A stretch of 64,000 nucleotides of DNA, taken from Hofstenia miamia (Eukaryota; Xenacoelomorpha; Acoela). The stretch covers positions 1,927,150-1,991,149 of the forward strand of contig SCFE01000061.1 in NCBI GenBank assembly GCA_004352715.1, given 5' to 3'. The notes beneath the pieces were generated by a model, which did not search any database, was not told the DNA's origin, and saw nothing but the letters and a program-made list of their open reading frames with translations. The position numbers and the translations under genes are program-made. Below are positions 24,393 through 37,594 of the stretch, one piece after another (within the stretch, counting starts at the first letter, position 1; each line of letters begins with the position of its first letter).

Positions 24393-25428
24393 GTAATCAT
24401 TTAAAACAGCAATGAATTGGGTACAAATGAACATGTGAAATTGATTGAAGGAAAGTAATTGATGGACTTGATTGTTTTGATAATTACCTTCGCACAGTTT
24501 TGTGTAGTACTTGTAGTCGTGTACTTTGGGAATACAGTAATGGTCTGCTTAACATGCCTATAATTATTTAATCATTCTACTATAACAAGGGGTAGTGAAA
24601 CGCGAAAAACCAACGAATTCTTTTAATTACTCTTGTTTAGTTTGCTAAATTGCAGCTTTAATATCAATATTGTCAAGAAAGACAGCACAGAGGTTGGTCG
24701 ACTTCCAAAGAGTTCAAGTGTCAAGTCTCCAACTGTCATGAAAGTTTTTTTTTCTTAAGCACCTTACCAAGGGAAAAATCACATATGTGAAATAAAACAA
24801 CTCGCCTTAAAAATCTACAGCATTTTTTGAATACAACATCTTCAAATTTCAAAGAGAATTTTGCGTCCAGAATTAATAAGGAAAACAAAAGTCATCAGTT
24901 GAGGTAAGTTCATCACTTCAGTTGTCAAATTCAAGACGTTGTCCCGCGGTTTTGAATAATCCAACATCACCAGCTTTAAAATCTTCCGTCATATTCTTGT
25001 CATCAAGTAGCATGTCCACTAAGGGTATTTCTAAATTTATATTTTTAAACTTTAGTGCTATAAAATAATTTAAAAAATAAAATTTTTCACGATTTATTAA
25101 ATGCCTAATGTCATTCTTGATTTCAATTTTACATAAGAATGTTAAATAAGCAGTATAAAATGAGTTTGGTATTTTCCGGGAAAATATAGAATTTAATTAC
25201 TAAGTTACTTTAATCTGCTTATTTGTTAGCTACGCTGGAAGGATAATTGTCTACCTCCCCCACCTCTTATTATATCCCCATTTTCAAAAACTCTCAAAGC
25301 TTTATGTGAATATTGAAATTCAAAGAAATTTTTAGGGGTTTTCATAAGATAAAAACCCTTATTTTCAAAATTTTCTGCAACCTATGGATAAAAAGTGCTT
25401 AAAAATACTAACATTAGCTGCCATGTGC
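24393..25428. other. Intronic AT-rich DNA
   Basis: No exon or repeat could be supported. Confidence 0.55.

Positions 25429-25480
<52 letters not shown>
25429..25480. repeat. (TA)n microsatellite
   Basis: Nearly uninterrupted TA dinucleotides directly precede the LINE fragment. Confidence 0.9.
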
Positions 25481-25484
<4 letters not shown>

Positions 25485-26880
25485 GCTTGGGTTTTTTCAA
25501 AGTTTTCAGAACTGCTGGTTTACCTTACTTTATGATTTATGAAAGGTCAATTTTAAACTGCCAATATCCAGATTCATGGAAACATGCCATCATACATCCA
25601 ATCTCTAAAAAAGCAATGTCTCAACATGTGATCCAAAAATATTTTCGTCCTATAGCGATAACTCTTATTAAGATCAGATGCCTAGATCGTCTAGTCCTCG
25701 ACAAGTCTGTAGATATTCTTGGTCAAAAGCAGGATCCAATACAATTTGCTCACAGTTCTGGACGGTTAACAACAAATACAGATGCTCTTCTATGCACTAT
25801 AGATTTCATTGCAAATGCGATTGTTGCTTCTCACTCTTGTATTGTGAAAGGTCTATTCCTTGATTGCCTTTAACACAATTCTCCAGAACAAGCTGCTAAA
25901 TAATATTTCGACAAGTTCTACCAGGTTAGCTAATTAGCTGCATTATTATATTGATAACTGGAGACAACACGTTTAACTTTTCCCAACTCAGTACTCAGAA
26001 TATGTACCAGTTAAAATCGGTGTTTTTCAAGGTTGCCCTTTAAGTAGCCCTCTTTTTACGAATTACACGAATGATATAAACAAGGAAGATTTAAACGTTA
26101 ACCCTGAAAAAGGCAACCTATCTAAATACTCGGACGATACTCGACTGTTTATACGATTAGTAATGATAAATATGAGCGTCAATATGACAAATACTATGCT
26201 TCTGGTATTTTGAATATGTCACAAGGAAAGAACCTTTTGCTGAACCCCACAAAGTCAAAAGAAATAACCTTCTCATCAAGAATAGTTTACTATGAGAAAC
26301 TTCGTGAAATATCTCAACTTTCCATCAGTGTTGATAATCAGATTGTTCCAACTGTTACAGAAATAAAATTCTTAGGCGTTTTCCTTCATCGTCATCGGAA
26401 ATGGTCAACACATGTGCAACATAAAGTCAAAACGGTTAACTATACAAGCCGTAGTATCATACGTGTCATTAAATTTGTTAATCTTGCTTCAAGATGGTGC
26501 TTGTTTAAAACCTACGTTATACCTCACCGCCTATATTCATCAACTGTCTGGGTTCCTGGTTTGACAGTGACTGATAGGAAGAAACGTAGAAAACCAATAA
26601 GTTCCTACTCCAATGTCTGGATTAGATATATCAAATCGTATTGCCATTATTAAGGAATTCTTCAAGAAGACATTTTCCAAAGCTGACCATCACATCATTG
26701 AAGATGATTCTCATCAACTACATCGCAAAATATGCAGACATCAATCAAGAGATTTAACAAGAAGACAAATTCAAATTCCTCCTGTAAAACAACTATTTAT
26801 AGAAATTCCTTTGTTCCAGCAACGTAATGTGTCTTGGTGAACGGAAGTCCTACAAGTATCTTTGAATAATTCAAATGTTT
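25481..26880 (+). mobile_element. LINE reverse transcriptase relic
   Basis: The fragment lacks the endonuclease and starts at the RT fingers: CQYPDSWKHAIIHPISK then YFRPIAITLIKIRCLDRLV, the block before motif A. After a broken stretch come VFQGCPLSSPLFTNYTNDIN (motif B) and LSKYSDDTRLFI, which holds the YxDD active site. Then follow LLNPTKSKEITFSSR and FLGVFLHRHRKWSTHV, the thumb-side block. The C-terminal domain fades by about 26840. Reading needs at least three frames, so it is dead. Block wording fits CR1/L2/Jockey-like LINEs. It is not the same family as the LINE at 15233, which has a different base composition and motif text. Confidence 0.82.
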
Positions 26881-27940
26881 AGTATATATTTGTTTTCCCA
26901 TTAACTTGTATAAAGTACCATAATAAATTTTTAATTACTATGTTGAATTATTATTATATATACACACCTTATAGGTTTTGTGGAGAATCTCAAAAATCAT
27001 TTCAATTTTGAAAGTTATGATTTGATTTTGATAAATTGCAAATTATGCATTATTAATAATATAAAAAATATTCTAGGACTGCACCTGCATTAAGAATAAC
27101 GAAATCCCAAATCAGGTCTAACTGTTGGAATCAAATTTGTTTAAAAACTTCTTGCAACCAGACATATTATTGGTAGATTTATGGCTTAATGTTGCATAAA
27201 CTTAAAACATCTTATACAAAATATAAACATGGATTTCATAAATGATCTCCACTGGCTTCAACTGCTTGGGAGATTTAGATACCGAACGTATAAATTTGCC
27301 AGCAAAATTTGCAATTAGAAAAAAGCTGATCTTCAAAATAAAGACTGATTTTTCTGGTACTCTTAGTACTATAATTTTATATTACCATCTTCAACAAGTT
27401 TTGATACTAGCTACCATCTAGAGTTTTATGACACTTGTTTTTTATCGAAAAGCAAAAGAATACTTTAAATGTTATTTGAGCTTAGGACTTTTTAGTATAT
27501 TGAGGTTACTAGGTAAAATCAAGCAGCTCAGAAGGATATTAAGCTCATTGAAGATATTGCATATTCAGGATCAAAAGCACTAATACACTTTATATAAATA
27601 GTAAACTTGCTGCAAGTTCACAACATTACATTTAAAAACTGGCCTTTTTTGTTTACTAAATAGGCCTGCATGGAATTACTATAAAATCCCAAAATAGAGA
27701 GAGCATGACGTTTTTAAGCTTAGTATTTTCTTTGGTATTCTTTGGGCACATTTTATAATTTCTCTACGTTTGGGGCACAAACTTTTGCAAATTTACTAAA
27801 AATCTATTTTAGGAATACCCAAAATTAATTGAAGTTTTCATAGATAATTTAAATGAAATCCTGCAGAGAAATTATTACTAACATAATATTATTAAAAAGT
27901 AGGCCTTCATTGATAAGACAGTTCAACACCAGCTCACAAC
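26881..27940. other. AT-rich DNA, nothing recognised
   Basis: No supported gene or repeat, apart from possible eroded 3' LINE sequence in the first 100 bases. Confidence 0.55.
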
Positions 27941-28262
27941 AAAAAACATGAAGAAAGTGACTTACTGAAACTTATATATTGGAAAATATCATCCATTGAT
28001 TCAAACATTAAAAAACTTAAATCAAATTTTTCTACTATTAATAAAACACTTGAAAGATCAGTGATAAAACCAATTGTGTACTTTTTGAAGACTCAAGATA
28101 TTTTCCCGACGAAAGATACCAATAAAAAATGTATCTTTACTTCAATTTTTTATAAACATGATTGTAAAGAACGTAAATATTCTTATATCGGAAAAAATAA
28201 GCGACATTTTATAACAAGAATGAATGAACACCTTATATGTATATGTACGAGCTCACAGTGAC
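27941..28262 (+). mobile_element. Penelope-like element relic with GIY-YIG endonuclease
   Basis: The open stretch reads SSIDSNIKKLKSNFSTINKT then VYFLKTQDIFPTKDTNKKC, then YSYIGKNKRHFITRMNEHL. The last block matches the core of the GIY-YIG nuclease that ends Penelope-like elements (YIG-x-T-x-R-x-x-x-x-R-x-x-EH). The preceding cysteine-containing section fits the linker between RT and nuclease. The GIY half is degenerate (FTSIFYKHD). The copy is 5'-truncated, without RT, and stops soon after EHL. It may belong with the RT relic at 9304-9665, but the two do not overlap, so same-family status is unproven. Confidence 0.68.
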
Positions 28263-29499
28263 CAAAAGTCATATTCTAGGCTGTGGAAATTAACTTTGGC
28301 TTCAACATTAATCCAAATCAAATGTGAAAAATATATTTAAATTTTTAGTTTCTGCATTTTAAGTATGAATTTAACGAAGATGGTAAATTAAAGGGGCATA
28401 GCCGCAGTCCATGATTGCACGGGAGATTATGAGATCAGATATAAGAAAGGGCAATCTTTTGGTCAAATTTTTTTGTGTTTTGTGAGAATTTGGGAGAAAT
28501 GGTTTGTATTAATCGATGTATATTCATGAAAATAATAAATTTCTTTTGAAATGATTGATTATTGTTTAAATAGTTATATTGTAAATAGCTTAATCTTATC
28601 ATCACTGCAACAATATGCTTACCCCATGAAAATAGGGTGCTGCACATCAGGGCATCTTATTAATGAGATGAATATGGACGAGAATGTTTGATTCACATCC
28701 GCCCTTATATAAAATTTCGCAATGTGCTATCAAATGCCGCTGTTATCAATTTTCTTGCTAATCGTTCACTGGTGAAAAACTGTGCTGGTCACACTTATCA
28801 TGAAATTCTAAATTCCTTCACAAACTAATAGAACTGATAAAGCAATGCTGGGCCAATGAATCATCAAATTTGCCACAGATTGAAAAAATCTAAGCGTACA
28901 ATGCAAAACTGAATGTGCCAACATTTTATCTATTATTATTGTAATCATATAAGAATTTAAGATTTACATTGTCTGAAGATTACAAGGCCTAATTTGCTAC
29001 ATAATTCAAAAAATAATCAGCCTAGTTGAAAAAACTACTAGCAGCTTCATTTAATTGTCAAATATTCCAAAAATATTATAGAAACACATACCTATATTCT
29101 AGGATTTTTGGATCTAAGAAAGCCTAAGAAAAGTAATCAATCATAAAATTGTGATAATCATTCATATACAACTATTGCTCAGAAAAAATGTCTTTGAAAA
29201 TTCGATACATTTTAGTAATCAAATTGGTTGTCATATTTGTAGTCCATATTATGTGGATCACATGACTCTAAGAGTGCATAAATCTAAATTCAGGGGTGTT
29301 GTAGAAGAGGCTTATGGAAAATCACCCCCTTATTAAAATACATATAGTACTCAAAAGCCCCCCTTTCACATAATGATCAAAAGTTACTAAATGCATTTAA
29401 ACGCCTAGGCATATATGTTTCTAAATCTTAGAAAGCAAAATTAAAATTCGGAAAAATGCCTCCTCTTTCTTCCAGGAGAGTCTTTGCGCACGCTACGTC
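28263..29499. other. AT-rich DNA; inverted copy of the 23.9-kb repeat
   Basis: 28250-28292 is an inverted, diverged match to 23850-23892 (GACCAAAAGTCATATTC core). The rest shows no gene. Confidence 0.5.
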
Positions 29500-29714
29500 C
29501 ATGAGCGTCCGCAGAAATTTCTGACGAAGGACATGTTAGTCATGACCAAATATTTGAAAATATTGAGATAATAGACCTTGAAAATGCATTTCAAGATCTT
29601 AGATTTTAAATTTCTTTATGTTTTACCAAGCATTTTTTGATTTAGCCAATCAAAGTCAATTTCGAAATCCTGACCGAGCGACTTTCCACCATGTCCTCCT
29701 TGCGTGCGCCGCTG
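29500..29714. mobile_element. Degenerate hAT MITE related to 5321-5484
   Basis: The interior shares AAATATTGAGATAATAGACC, AAAATGCATTTCA and AGATTTTA in the same order as the MITE at 5321. The ends (CATGAGCGTCCGCAG and TGCGTGCGCCGCTG) are mutated versions of its CAGGGGCGTACCCAG termini. It is longer at the right and its target duplication is eroded (five of eight positions). An old copy. Confidence 0.6.
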
Positions 29715-31065
29715 GCTGTGCCTGAACAGGGCTCATACAATTTATCTGCACAAAGCAAAGCAGTTGTGTGCAGTTGTTATTTACACACGGTTATTAGACC
29801 ACCTCAACACTGAACATTATGTAGTTATGGGAAGAATTTGAATGTATTTACAAAAATCGAATTTCTCATTTAATAATATTTGATGTTCAAATACTGCAGG
29901 CACAGAAGTAGTTTTTAGCACAAATCTTGTTCATTGCACTGACAGACCCATAGATATGTTCATATCAAAGCCTTTCATTATTTTCTAATAAGTTTGGATA
30001 CAATTGTTGAAAAATGCTGACAAAGAGATTTCTTGCTTAATTTAATATTAGTAGAAACAGTGTTATATACATATTAAAATTTATTATAACTGAGCAAACT
30101 CATTACTATTTAACATCTATTCATATTAACCGTTTGCAAAGAGATCTTTTTATCAATATAAATGGGACTCTCTTTCCAGCTAGCATCACGTCGAGGTAAG
30201 TATCTACACAAATATCCGATGTGCGAGTTAAAGTTTGTGTAAAAAGCACTAAGAGACAAACAATGCATAAATAGAAGACTAGCAAAAATAAGTCTTAATA
30301 ACTTCTGATAGTAATTTTAGCCAGTTAACTTTGATTGTGGTGACCAGTGATCAATGCAAAAGGATGTGTCCTGATCCTAATTAAAAGAGTTTTCTTAGAT
30401 GTGCTTATTATTTATTTTTCAAAATTAAATGATTCTTGCAAATATCTCTTTTAGGAGAGTTGATTTAATTTCATAACAGTTTTTGGCAAAGGAATGATTA
30501 ATCCAATAATTTTCATTCTTCAGTGAAGTGTTTCTCTTGACTAAATTTTGATACATAGGGTAATCTTAGTTATCAATAATTCTTTCTAAGTTTAGGTGCA
30601 GTTGTGAATACATGCCTTGTCAGAGCATTTAACTATTGAGGTTTAGGTATATTTCACGTACATTTGAACATCACCAGGCCTGATATTAATGCAAAAGAAC
30701 TTCCCAGCCAATTTGCTAACTAAAAAGTTAGGTCTATGTCCTTTCTGAATCTAGGTTTCAACCACAACACATTTATTAAACTGATAGAAAATCAAAATAA
30801 AAAAAATTTACAAACGAACTAGGAACTATAATTTAATGAGTTCAGATTTCACTAACTCTAGTGAGTTTACTTGCTCAGAGCTTTATATTGAGTTTTTTGA
30901 TGTACAGAGCAAAGCAGCTTTTGAAAATTCCCTCAAATTGTGTAAAATTGTACCTTGTGCAAAAAGTAGCACCCTGGCAAACTTAACCAAGCACGGAAAT
31001 GCAGCTACCCAGATGTTCCAGATGTCCAATGTATTATCTGTGCGTCTAAGAGTATGGATAATGTA
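29715..31065. other. AT-rich DNA with an unexplained ORF
   Basis: 30836-31066 (+) and 30883-31083 (-) overlap as open frames, but neither contains a known motif. The frame ends just where the dispersed repeat at 31066 begins, so it could be part of an older element. Otherwise nothing is seen. Confidence 0.45.
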
Positions 31066-31240
31066 ATGTTGTGCACATGACACAGTATGAGCTTTCTGGT
31101 TTACTGCTACTAACTGTTTCAGCCACTAAAATAGTCTAAAATTATGCCCGCTCCCACGCTTCTTATATAAATGTAACAGCATGAACTGCTTGATGCAAAA
31201 TAACGCCTAACAATGATGTTGATTTGGTGGGTAAATAAAT
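31066..31240 (+). repeat. Dispersed repeat copy 1 (possible LTR piece)
   Basis: Starts TGTTGTGCACATGACACAG and matches 49626-49795 with scattered differences, ending near GATTTGGTGGGTAAATAAAT. A 5' TG terminus and an internal TATAAA-like motif (TTATATAAATG) would fit an LTR. No matching CA end, primer-binding site or second LTR was found, so this remains a repeat of unknown class. Confidence 0.6.
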
Positions 31241-31612
31241 GTTACTAATGTTAAACATCTAGCCAATCAGTGATTAATTGTAATTCGTAACCAATGATTT
31301 GTTTTTATTCCTTCATATTTAAATACTCGAGTGTGGAAATAAATTCAAACCCAATTCAGGTTAAATTTAACGTGTAGCGGAATTCTTGTTAATTTTATTA
31401 TTTATTTATATTTTATGTTATTTAAATACAATCACAATTGAAAAGGCGAACAAAATGATTGACAAGTGTGCTTATCAAGGAGTAAATTCTGGCCCGGAGG
31501 AGCAATGTAATCTAAATAATGCGGCTACTAAAGTGGAGCACGTGCAGACGCCCTTAATGCGGCTAGCAGCATCATTCGCTTTTTACTGGATCATCTCCCT
31601 CGTGTAAACGGC
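31241..31612. other. Unassigned DNA, less AT-rich at its end
   Basis: 31480-31612 is GC-richer than average and contains the words TGCGGCTA and TGCGGCTAG, perhaps the edge of a transposon. The open frame 31386-31607 has no recognised domain. Confidence 0.4.
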
Positions 31613-31788
31613 CCTATTTGCTTTGAGTTATACCACTCAAAGNNNNNNNNNNNNNNNNNNNNNNNNNNNNNNNNNNNNNNNNNNNNNNNNNNNNNNNNNN
31701 NNNNNNNNNNNNNNNNNNNNNNNNNNNNNNNNNNNNNNNNNNNNNNNNNNNNNNNNNNCCTATTTGCTTTGAGTTATACCACTCAAAG
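31613..31788. repeat. Gap flanked by identical 30-bp hairpin repeats
   Basis: The 30 bases beginning CCTATTTGCTTTGAG occur identically at 31613-31642 and 31759-31788 around a 116-base run of N. Each contains CTTTGAGT and its exact inverse ACTCAAAG separated by six bases, a potential 8-bp stem hairpin. This suggests either a collapsed tandem array or a failed overlap in assembly. Confidence 0.85.
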
Positions 31789-32736
31789 TGAACAACCTGT
31801 ATCAAGTTATTATGTTACCAAATATTTTAAACATTAGAAATATTGGTGAGCTATTTTCGCCTTATATTTTAGGTAACATCATTTTTGAAGTTTTTATACC
31901 TTGCATAAATTTGCTTTTGTTTAGATTTTCAACCCCGGGGATCTATCTGTGTTCAATTGTAGAATTTACTATTTTCGTTATTTTACTTTTATTTTGATAT
32001 TATTTTAATTCTTGTCATAGAAAAGTAAGTGTGGGTTATAAACGGTCGTAATCTCGCAAAGCCTTCAGAAAACACATGAAAATTATCCATGATTAATAAT
32101 ACGGTTAAAATATTTTTCCTAATTTTTTTTACATGTAATTTCGTTAGATTTTCGTATTACCTCAACTGTCCTTAATTATCGTAAGAATTCATTTCCGTAG
32201 TGAATTGAAGCGAATGTGACTATAATTTCCTTTGATTTTCACTGAATTTTGTAAATAATTACTACTTCCTAAGAATTAGTTTATGTGAATAAGTGCTTGT
32301 TATTATCATTTTCCTTTGACCTTAAAGTTTTTTTACAAGAAATACATTAAAAGAACTTTCAAGTCTTCGAAATTTAAAATGTGAAATTCCTAGTTAAAAA
32401 CTAAGGCTGGATGGTAGTAAGCAGTAAGTAAACACGAGATTTGGGTGGGGTTTGGCTCAATACTGCAATAAAATTATAGTTTTCTGACCCAACCCAAACA
32501 GGTTTCATCAAAATCACACCCAATCCAATATCTAAAAATAGCATTTTTAATTACATTTTTATATTTTAATATTAATTTCAATGTATTTTGTCATAAAAAA
32601 ACATTGAAAGCTGGATGGATGAAGATTGGTTGCGCTACATTCAAATATTAGGTAGTGTGGGTGTGGGTTTAGTTTTTGTGTGCAAAATAATAGCTTATTT
32701 GTAAGTTTACTTCAAAAACTTTATTAGATGGAGGTT

Positions 32737-32771
<35 letters not shown>

Positions 32772-33020
32772 CCTGAATATGAGCTGGAAAGTTAGTAATT
32801 TGCATTAGTGTTTTGGATTTTTATTTTACAAAAACATTTTTTTTGTTTCTGAAGAATGTTACAAAAAATATTTAATAGCACTAATAATAATAGTATGAAG
32901 AAGCTTTTGAAAAAGACTATATATCAAAGCAGCAAGGTAATAAAGGCGATCCAAGTATTGAGGATAATTTAGAGGCAAATGCCTTAATGTTATAGGACAA
33001 TATGAATAAACAAATTACGT
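31789..33020. other. AT-rich DNA with (TA)n
   Basis: (TA)n lies at about 32738-32769. No gene is seen; the open frame 31788-31997 is hydrophobic, AT-driven and unsupported. Confidence 0.55.
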
Positions 33021-33385
33021 GATTACTGCTGGGGATAAGGAAAGCTGAGAACAAAACAACAGAATTTTAGAAAACGAAAATATACCGAAATAGGATAGGT
33101 AGAAAATCACACAAGATAGAGCCAGAAAGTAATGCATGGAGAATGCTTGAAGAATATAGAAAACTGCAACCGACAAGAATGCAACAAACGGCCAAGGAAG
33201 GCAGAACTGAAGAGAGAAAAAGAGTGCTGATAATGACGGCTCAAGAACAAAAAGTTGGGAAAAATTGAGTGGAGAAACACGTGGACAAAAGAGCCGACGT
33301 AAGAGACAAGTGCATGTTTTTCCAAGAAGGAATTGCAGATTGCAGACCATCTAATCGAAAAAAGTTTGAAGAGGAAAGTGTGGCA
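33021..33385 (+). mobile_element. Relic of the R4/Dong-like LINE
   Basis: The plus-strand translation reads RVLIMTAQEQKVGKN, stop, VEKHVDKRADVRDKC and, after a one-base shift, IADHLIEKSLKRKV. It lines up with ALIMAAQKQAIRTN-LVKKHIDRRVEVSDKC-TVDHLIAGCEKLAR of the copy at 54816-56015, that is, the region running into the C-terminal CCHC finger. The stop, the frameshift and the missing zinc-binding Cys residues show a dead, older copy in the opposite orientation. Confidence 0.72.
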
Positions 33386-35857
33386 ACACTGATAGAAATA
33401 AACTTACAATCTAAAAAGAATGAATAAGTACAAATAATTGGCAGACGTAATATATTGTAAATTGGAATTGACGTATAATGAACAACTTAATCCCTGAAAA
33501 CATTGACCAGGTAAGCTGAATTTTTTTAAGGTGTAAATACTTTTTGGAAAAAATATTCATATTGCTGACTCTTCTGCACAAATATAAGGTTAGTATTAGC
33601 ACGACACGATGACTTTGTCAAATGTTCAGGAAAGCTAACTTCAAATCTGATACAAATGAACCTAAAATACAATCAGATGCAACTTTTCTTAAAAAGACGG
33701 TTCAGTTGGATAATCCGTTGTTTGAGTTGTTTATATACAGTATATAATTGGGCTCAGTGCACGAGTTCTGCATATGTTCATTAGACCTCCAACACGGACA
33801 AAATCCATTTTATGAGTAAAACAACATTAAATTACATGTATTTTGAAATTTCCTGTCATAAATTTATGATTTAATATAACTTTCAAAATCTTAAAATATA
33901 ATGCATTTTAAAACGAGATTCTTCATTGTAATTTGCAGAATAATTCTCTGTTTTGAATTCTTTTAGCGTTTAATGCTCATTAGTCGAAGGTTGGAATTGT
34001 TGAAATGATATGCGTGTACTTATTCTAGTTTAATTATCTCGTAATTGATGATAACTGAAAATTTGTCTCGTTAATTTTACAAACGATTTACCGGAATTAG
34101 CAAAATTCCTATTCCAGATTATCCAAGACATTTTTTTAAATAAATTAAGTCATTCTGTAGTGAAAACAATTCAAATTCAGCTTTTGTGTTAAATTCATGT
34201 TTTATAATAAGCACCATGCTGAACATGACGTGTATTATATATTAATCTAACAGTCATTAAATTTTATATATCCAAGTTCACTTAATTGCATTAATATTTA
34301 GTAGAAACATCTGACACTAAGAATTTAAAGCACAGTCTCGTGCCAAATGACACACTTTAAGAAAATGTAATTTCCAAGTAATAGCGATTATATAGCGATT
34401 GAAAGCGTGTCCACATGACCCAATTTGACCCATGGTCCTGTGAGCCTTTTTCAGCTCGCATCAATAATAATTCAAATTTAGTAATGAATTTTAAACTAGA
34501 ACATTGATTTTTCTAGTATTATAATAGCAACCACAACAAATGATTATGGTAATATGTACATTTTTTACTCCTATGGAAAACAGTTTTACACTTAAAATAA
34601 TATTATTGTAAATAATATTCTGTGAGACATGTGTAAAAAATTTTAATTAAGCAAATCCTGCGTTAGTTTGAGTTTACAACAACCTACGTGGTAATAATCT
34701 TTGTCTTTTTAATAATTGTAATAATTTTAGTAATAATATACTTTTAATGAAAACCAGAAAAACATCTATTTATATATCTCACTATAAACACTGATGTATA
34801 AACATAATCAAAGTACGAATGCATTTACTCCAACTAATTGCAATTTATGGGTTAAGCTGCTATTAAGGGTTGGTAAAATAAATAAATTTAATGAATTTAA
34901 GGGACTGAAAATCCAAATAAATTTGGACATTCAAAAAAGTAATAATTGATAATATTTCAATTTTAGTTGTAATTTTATTTTTATAATTCTTATTTCTCAT
35001 TTTCATGAGCGTAGCCTAGTTTGTTGTAAAAAATAATATTAATAAGTGCAGATTTACATGTATATGTTTGTATAAAACCTACGATTTAATAAGGCTTTAA
35101 ATAATTTACAAAGTAGTGTTGGGAGATTAAAATTTACAACCGGTTTACTTCTTTTCTATGTGGACACAGTTTGGGGTACATTTTGTACCCCGTAGATATT
35201 ATTGGATAATGCAAATAGTTTGTGTTAATCAAGCTTATCAAAAATGCATGCTACACAAAACAGTTATTTCACTTAAGGCCAGATGAAACATCATGTAATA
35301 TTCAGTTTTCTAAAGCCATTTCCGGCTGATCCTTGCATTAAAACTTTGTTATCATAAGCGAAGATTGCATCTTACTCTAATTTGCTAGGAATGGGGCAAA
35401 AGAAATATTATAGTGGGCTGTGGATTTGGCCAGGCCAGAAATAAATGAACTGCTGGCTGAAGTTAGGGCCACAACCAAGTAATCACAAAGCCATCAAAAC
35501 GACGTTATTCAATACCAAAAAACGTGATTTGAATCATCATACGCTATTAAAACAACACTGAAAATCCAATTATTAAGGAAGCAGGATGATTTCCATTTGT
35601 ACACTGAAGTTTGGAACCACTTACAACTAAAATTCGAACATTGCTCTACAATTTCTTAAAAATTACATATATCGACTTGTACAGAAGCATTAATTACAGT
35701 TGCTGTTTATACTAAATGCTATTGTAGAAAATGCATTGCATTTTGTATAATTGCATTATATTCGTGATTGCATTATATTCGTGATTACAATGCTAAGCTG
35801 ATATTTTTAAGTTGTGAAATACCTTAGGACAATAAAATTATAAAAATAAATATCCTG
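33386..35857. other. AT-rich DNA, nothing recognised
   Basis: No exon, RNA gene or clear repeat is supported. Confidence 0.55.
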
Positions 35858-35969
35858 CAAACTTACGCCAAAAAATTGCCACTAAAACGACACAAGTATA
35901 GATAAACGATAAATTTACGCAATAACGACGCCAAACCAACATCGTAACGATAGGCCTATTCTATCTGGG
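35858..35969. mobile_element. Relic related to the 15.7-kb MITE
   Basis: The right end, read on the minus strand, starts CCCAGATAGAATAGGCC and continues TCGTTACGA, echoing the CCCAGTAAACATAGAAC...TAACGACG terminus of the MITE at 15684-16152. TGTCGTTTTAGTG also recurs inside both. The left end is unclear. Confidence 0.4.
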
Positions 35970-37594
35970 AAGCTATCAATAATCTTTCAAAAAAGTATAT
36001 TTTAAATAATTTCCAGGTATGTCATCAGTTTGTTCTACAGATTGTATTCAACAAATGATTTCAAACTCTATTTTTTTAATATATTTTTGTTTTTCCATAC
36101 AATTTCTATTTCCTTAGCGCTTTGCTCGGTTTTAGTAGAATACTGACTATTTGACTAAAGATTTCTGGCCAACTGCGAGCCAAGTTAATAGAATTAGCCA
36201 AGTTGGGTCGGCTGGGGGCTGGGACAGACATCGTTTGAGACCTGGACCAAAAAAATGAACCGCTTTCATCTAGACATGGGAAAATTTAAAAATTTTCAAG
36301 AATTTCTCTAAATAACATTAGCTTACCTTTGGTAAATTACAAAAGAAAGTTACACATTTTTTTTCTTCAACCGATCTCTCTTGAATAAAAAATAAAAGAA
36401 TAAAAAATTACAAAAACATTGTAAGATTCCAACTTATTCAAAAATTTTAGGCTGAGTACTCATGTATAAGTGAGAGTATATTATTTGTTTTTCTTTTTTA
36501 TGGTTCTCATAATAATGAGAAAATACAGACTTTTTGGATGGTACGAAAGAATGCAATCATATTTTTCATTTTAATTCTAAAAACATGCATCATAATGTTT
36601 ATACAACGGAGTGTACAAAATTACTATTTCTTTAGGGTGTATAAAGAAATTTCATCTACCCTTTTCGACAAAGTATTTTCTCCCAATGTACATGTACACT
36701 GTCCAGTGGAATAAACAATTTTAGGATATTAACCGCATTTAGTTATTGAGCACAATTTTGCTAGGTCCAGTCGTTGGAATGGTTCAATGAACTGCTAATA
36801 AAAGCAGACTATTTGAATGAACTACTAGTTTTAAAAAATTATTTGTTGCATATGCTGAGAGCTTTTCAGTATTTGTTTGGTGTGATCCCACGAATCTTAT
36901 TCTACGCGACCAGTTGTTGACTACGGTCACGTGGGGCTGATATCGGATTATTCATTTTTAAAATTCAATGTAGAATTAAAGCAAGTAGTGACAAAGCTAA
37001 CTACAATAAAGGTAGGCATATCAAATATTAAAAATTTTGAATTTGTCAAAAATACTTGGAATTTCAGTAAATAATAAAATTCAATAAGTGCAGTCTATAA
37101 TTTACTGGTAAGTATTCTACTATTTTTCATGATAGTTCTAATCACAATTTATATTCAATACTTCAAGTAGATTAAATCAAGAAACTTAATATGTTTTTCA
37201 AAGTGTATTTCAATGTATTGCATGTGATTTGCGTTCAAGGGCTTTGAAAAAACTATGTTGGAGCTAATTTCATTAGATTGCTGAATGACATTGACTCGGC
37301 AGCATCAATGGAAAGCAGAAATGTTCTTTGCTTTTTCAAAAATCACTTCGCGTACACACAGACTTGAAAAGTTCACATGTGCATGTATATAGACTTGCCA
37401 AATTCGGCAGAAAGGAAAAATTTTTAGTAAAAAAGGTCAACAATAACCATTTTCACATTAGAGTGCTTACTCAATATTTATGTGTAACTTTAAAAGACTC
37501 AAGAAAGAGTCTATTTCTCTGATATCTAAATATGAAACTTAAAGCTGTTAATATTTACGAAATCCGTATTAATAATAGTTGCATATATTCCGCA
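35970..37594. other. AT-rich DNA, nothing recognised
   Basis: No supported gene. The open frame 37328-37522 lacks motifs or splice context. Confidence 0.55.

Noticed and set aside
33015-33350. Minus-strand Phe/Leu-rich frames
   Set aside because: The plus strand here aligns with the R4-like LINE, so these are antisense shadows.
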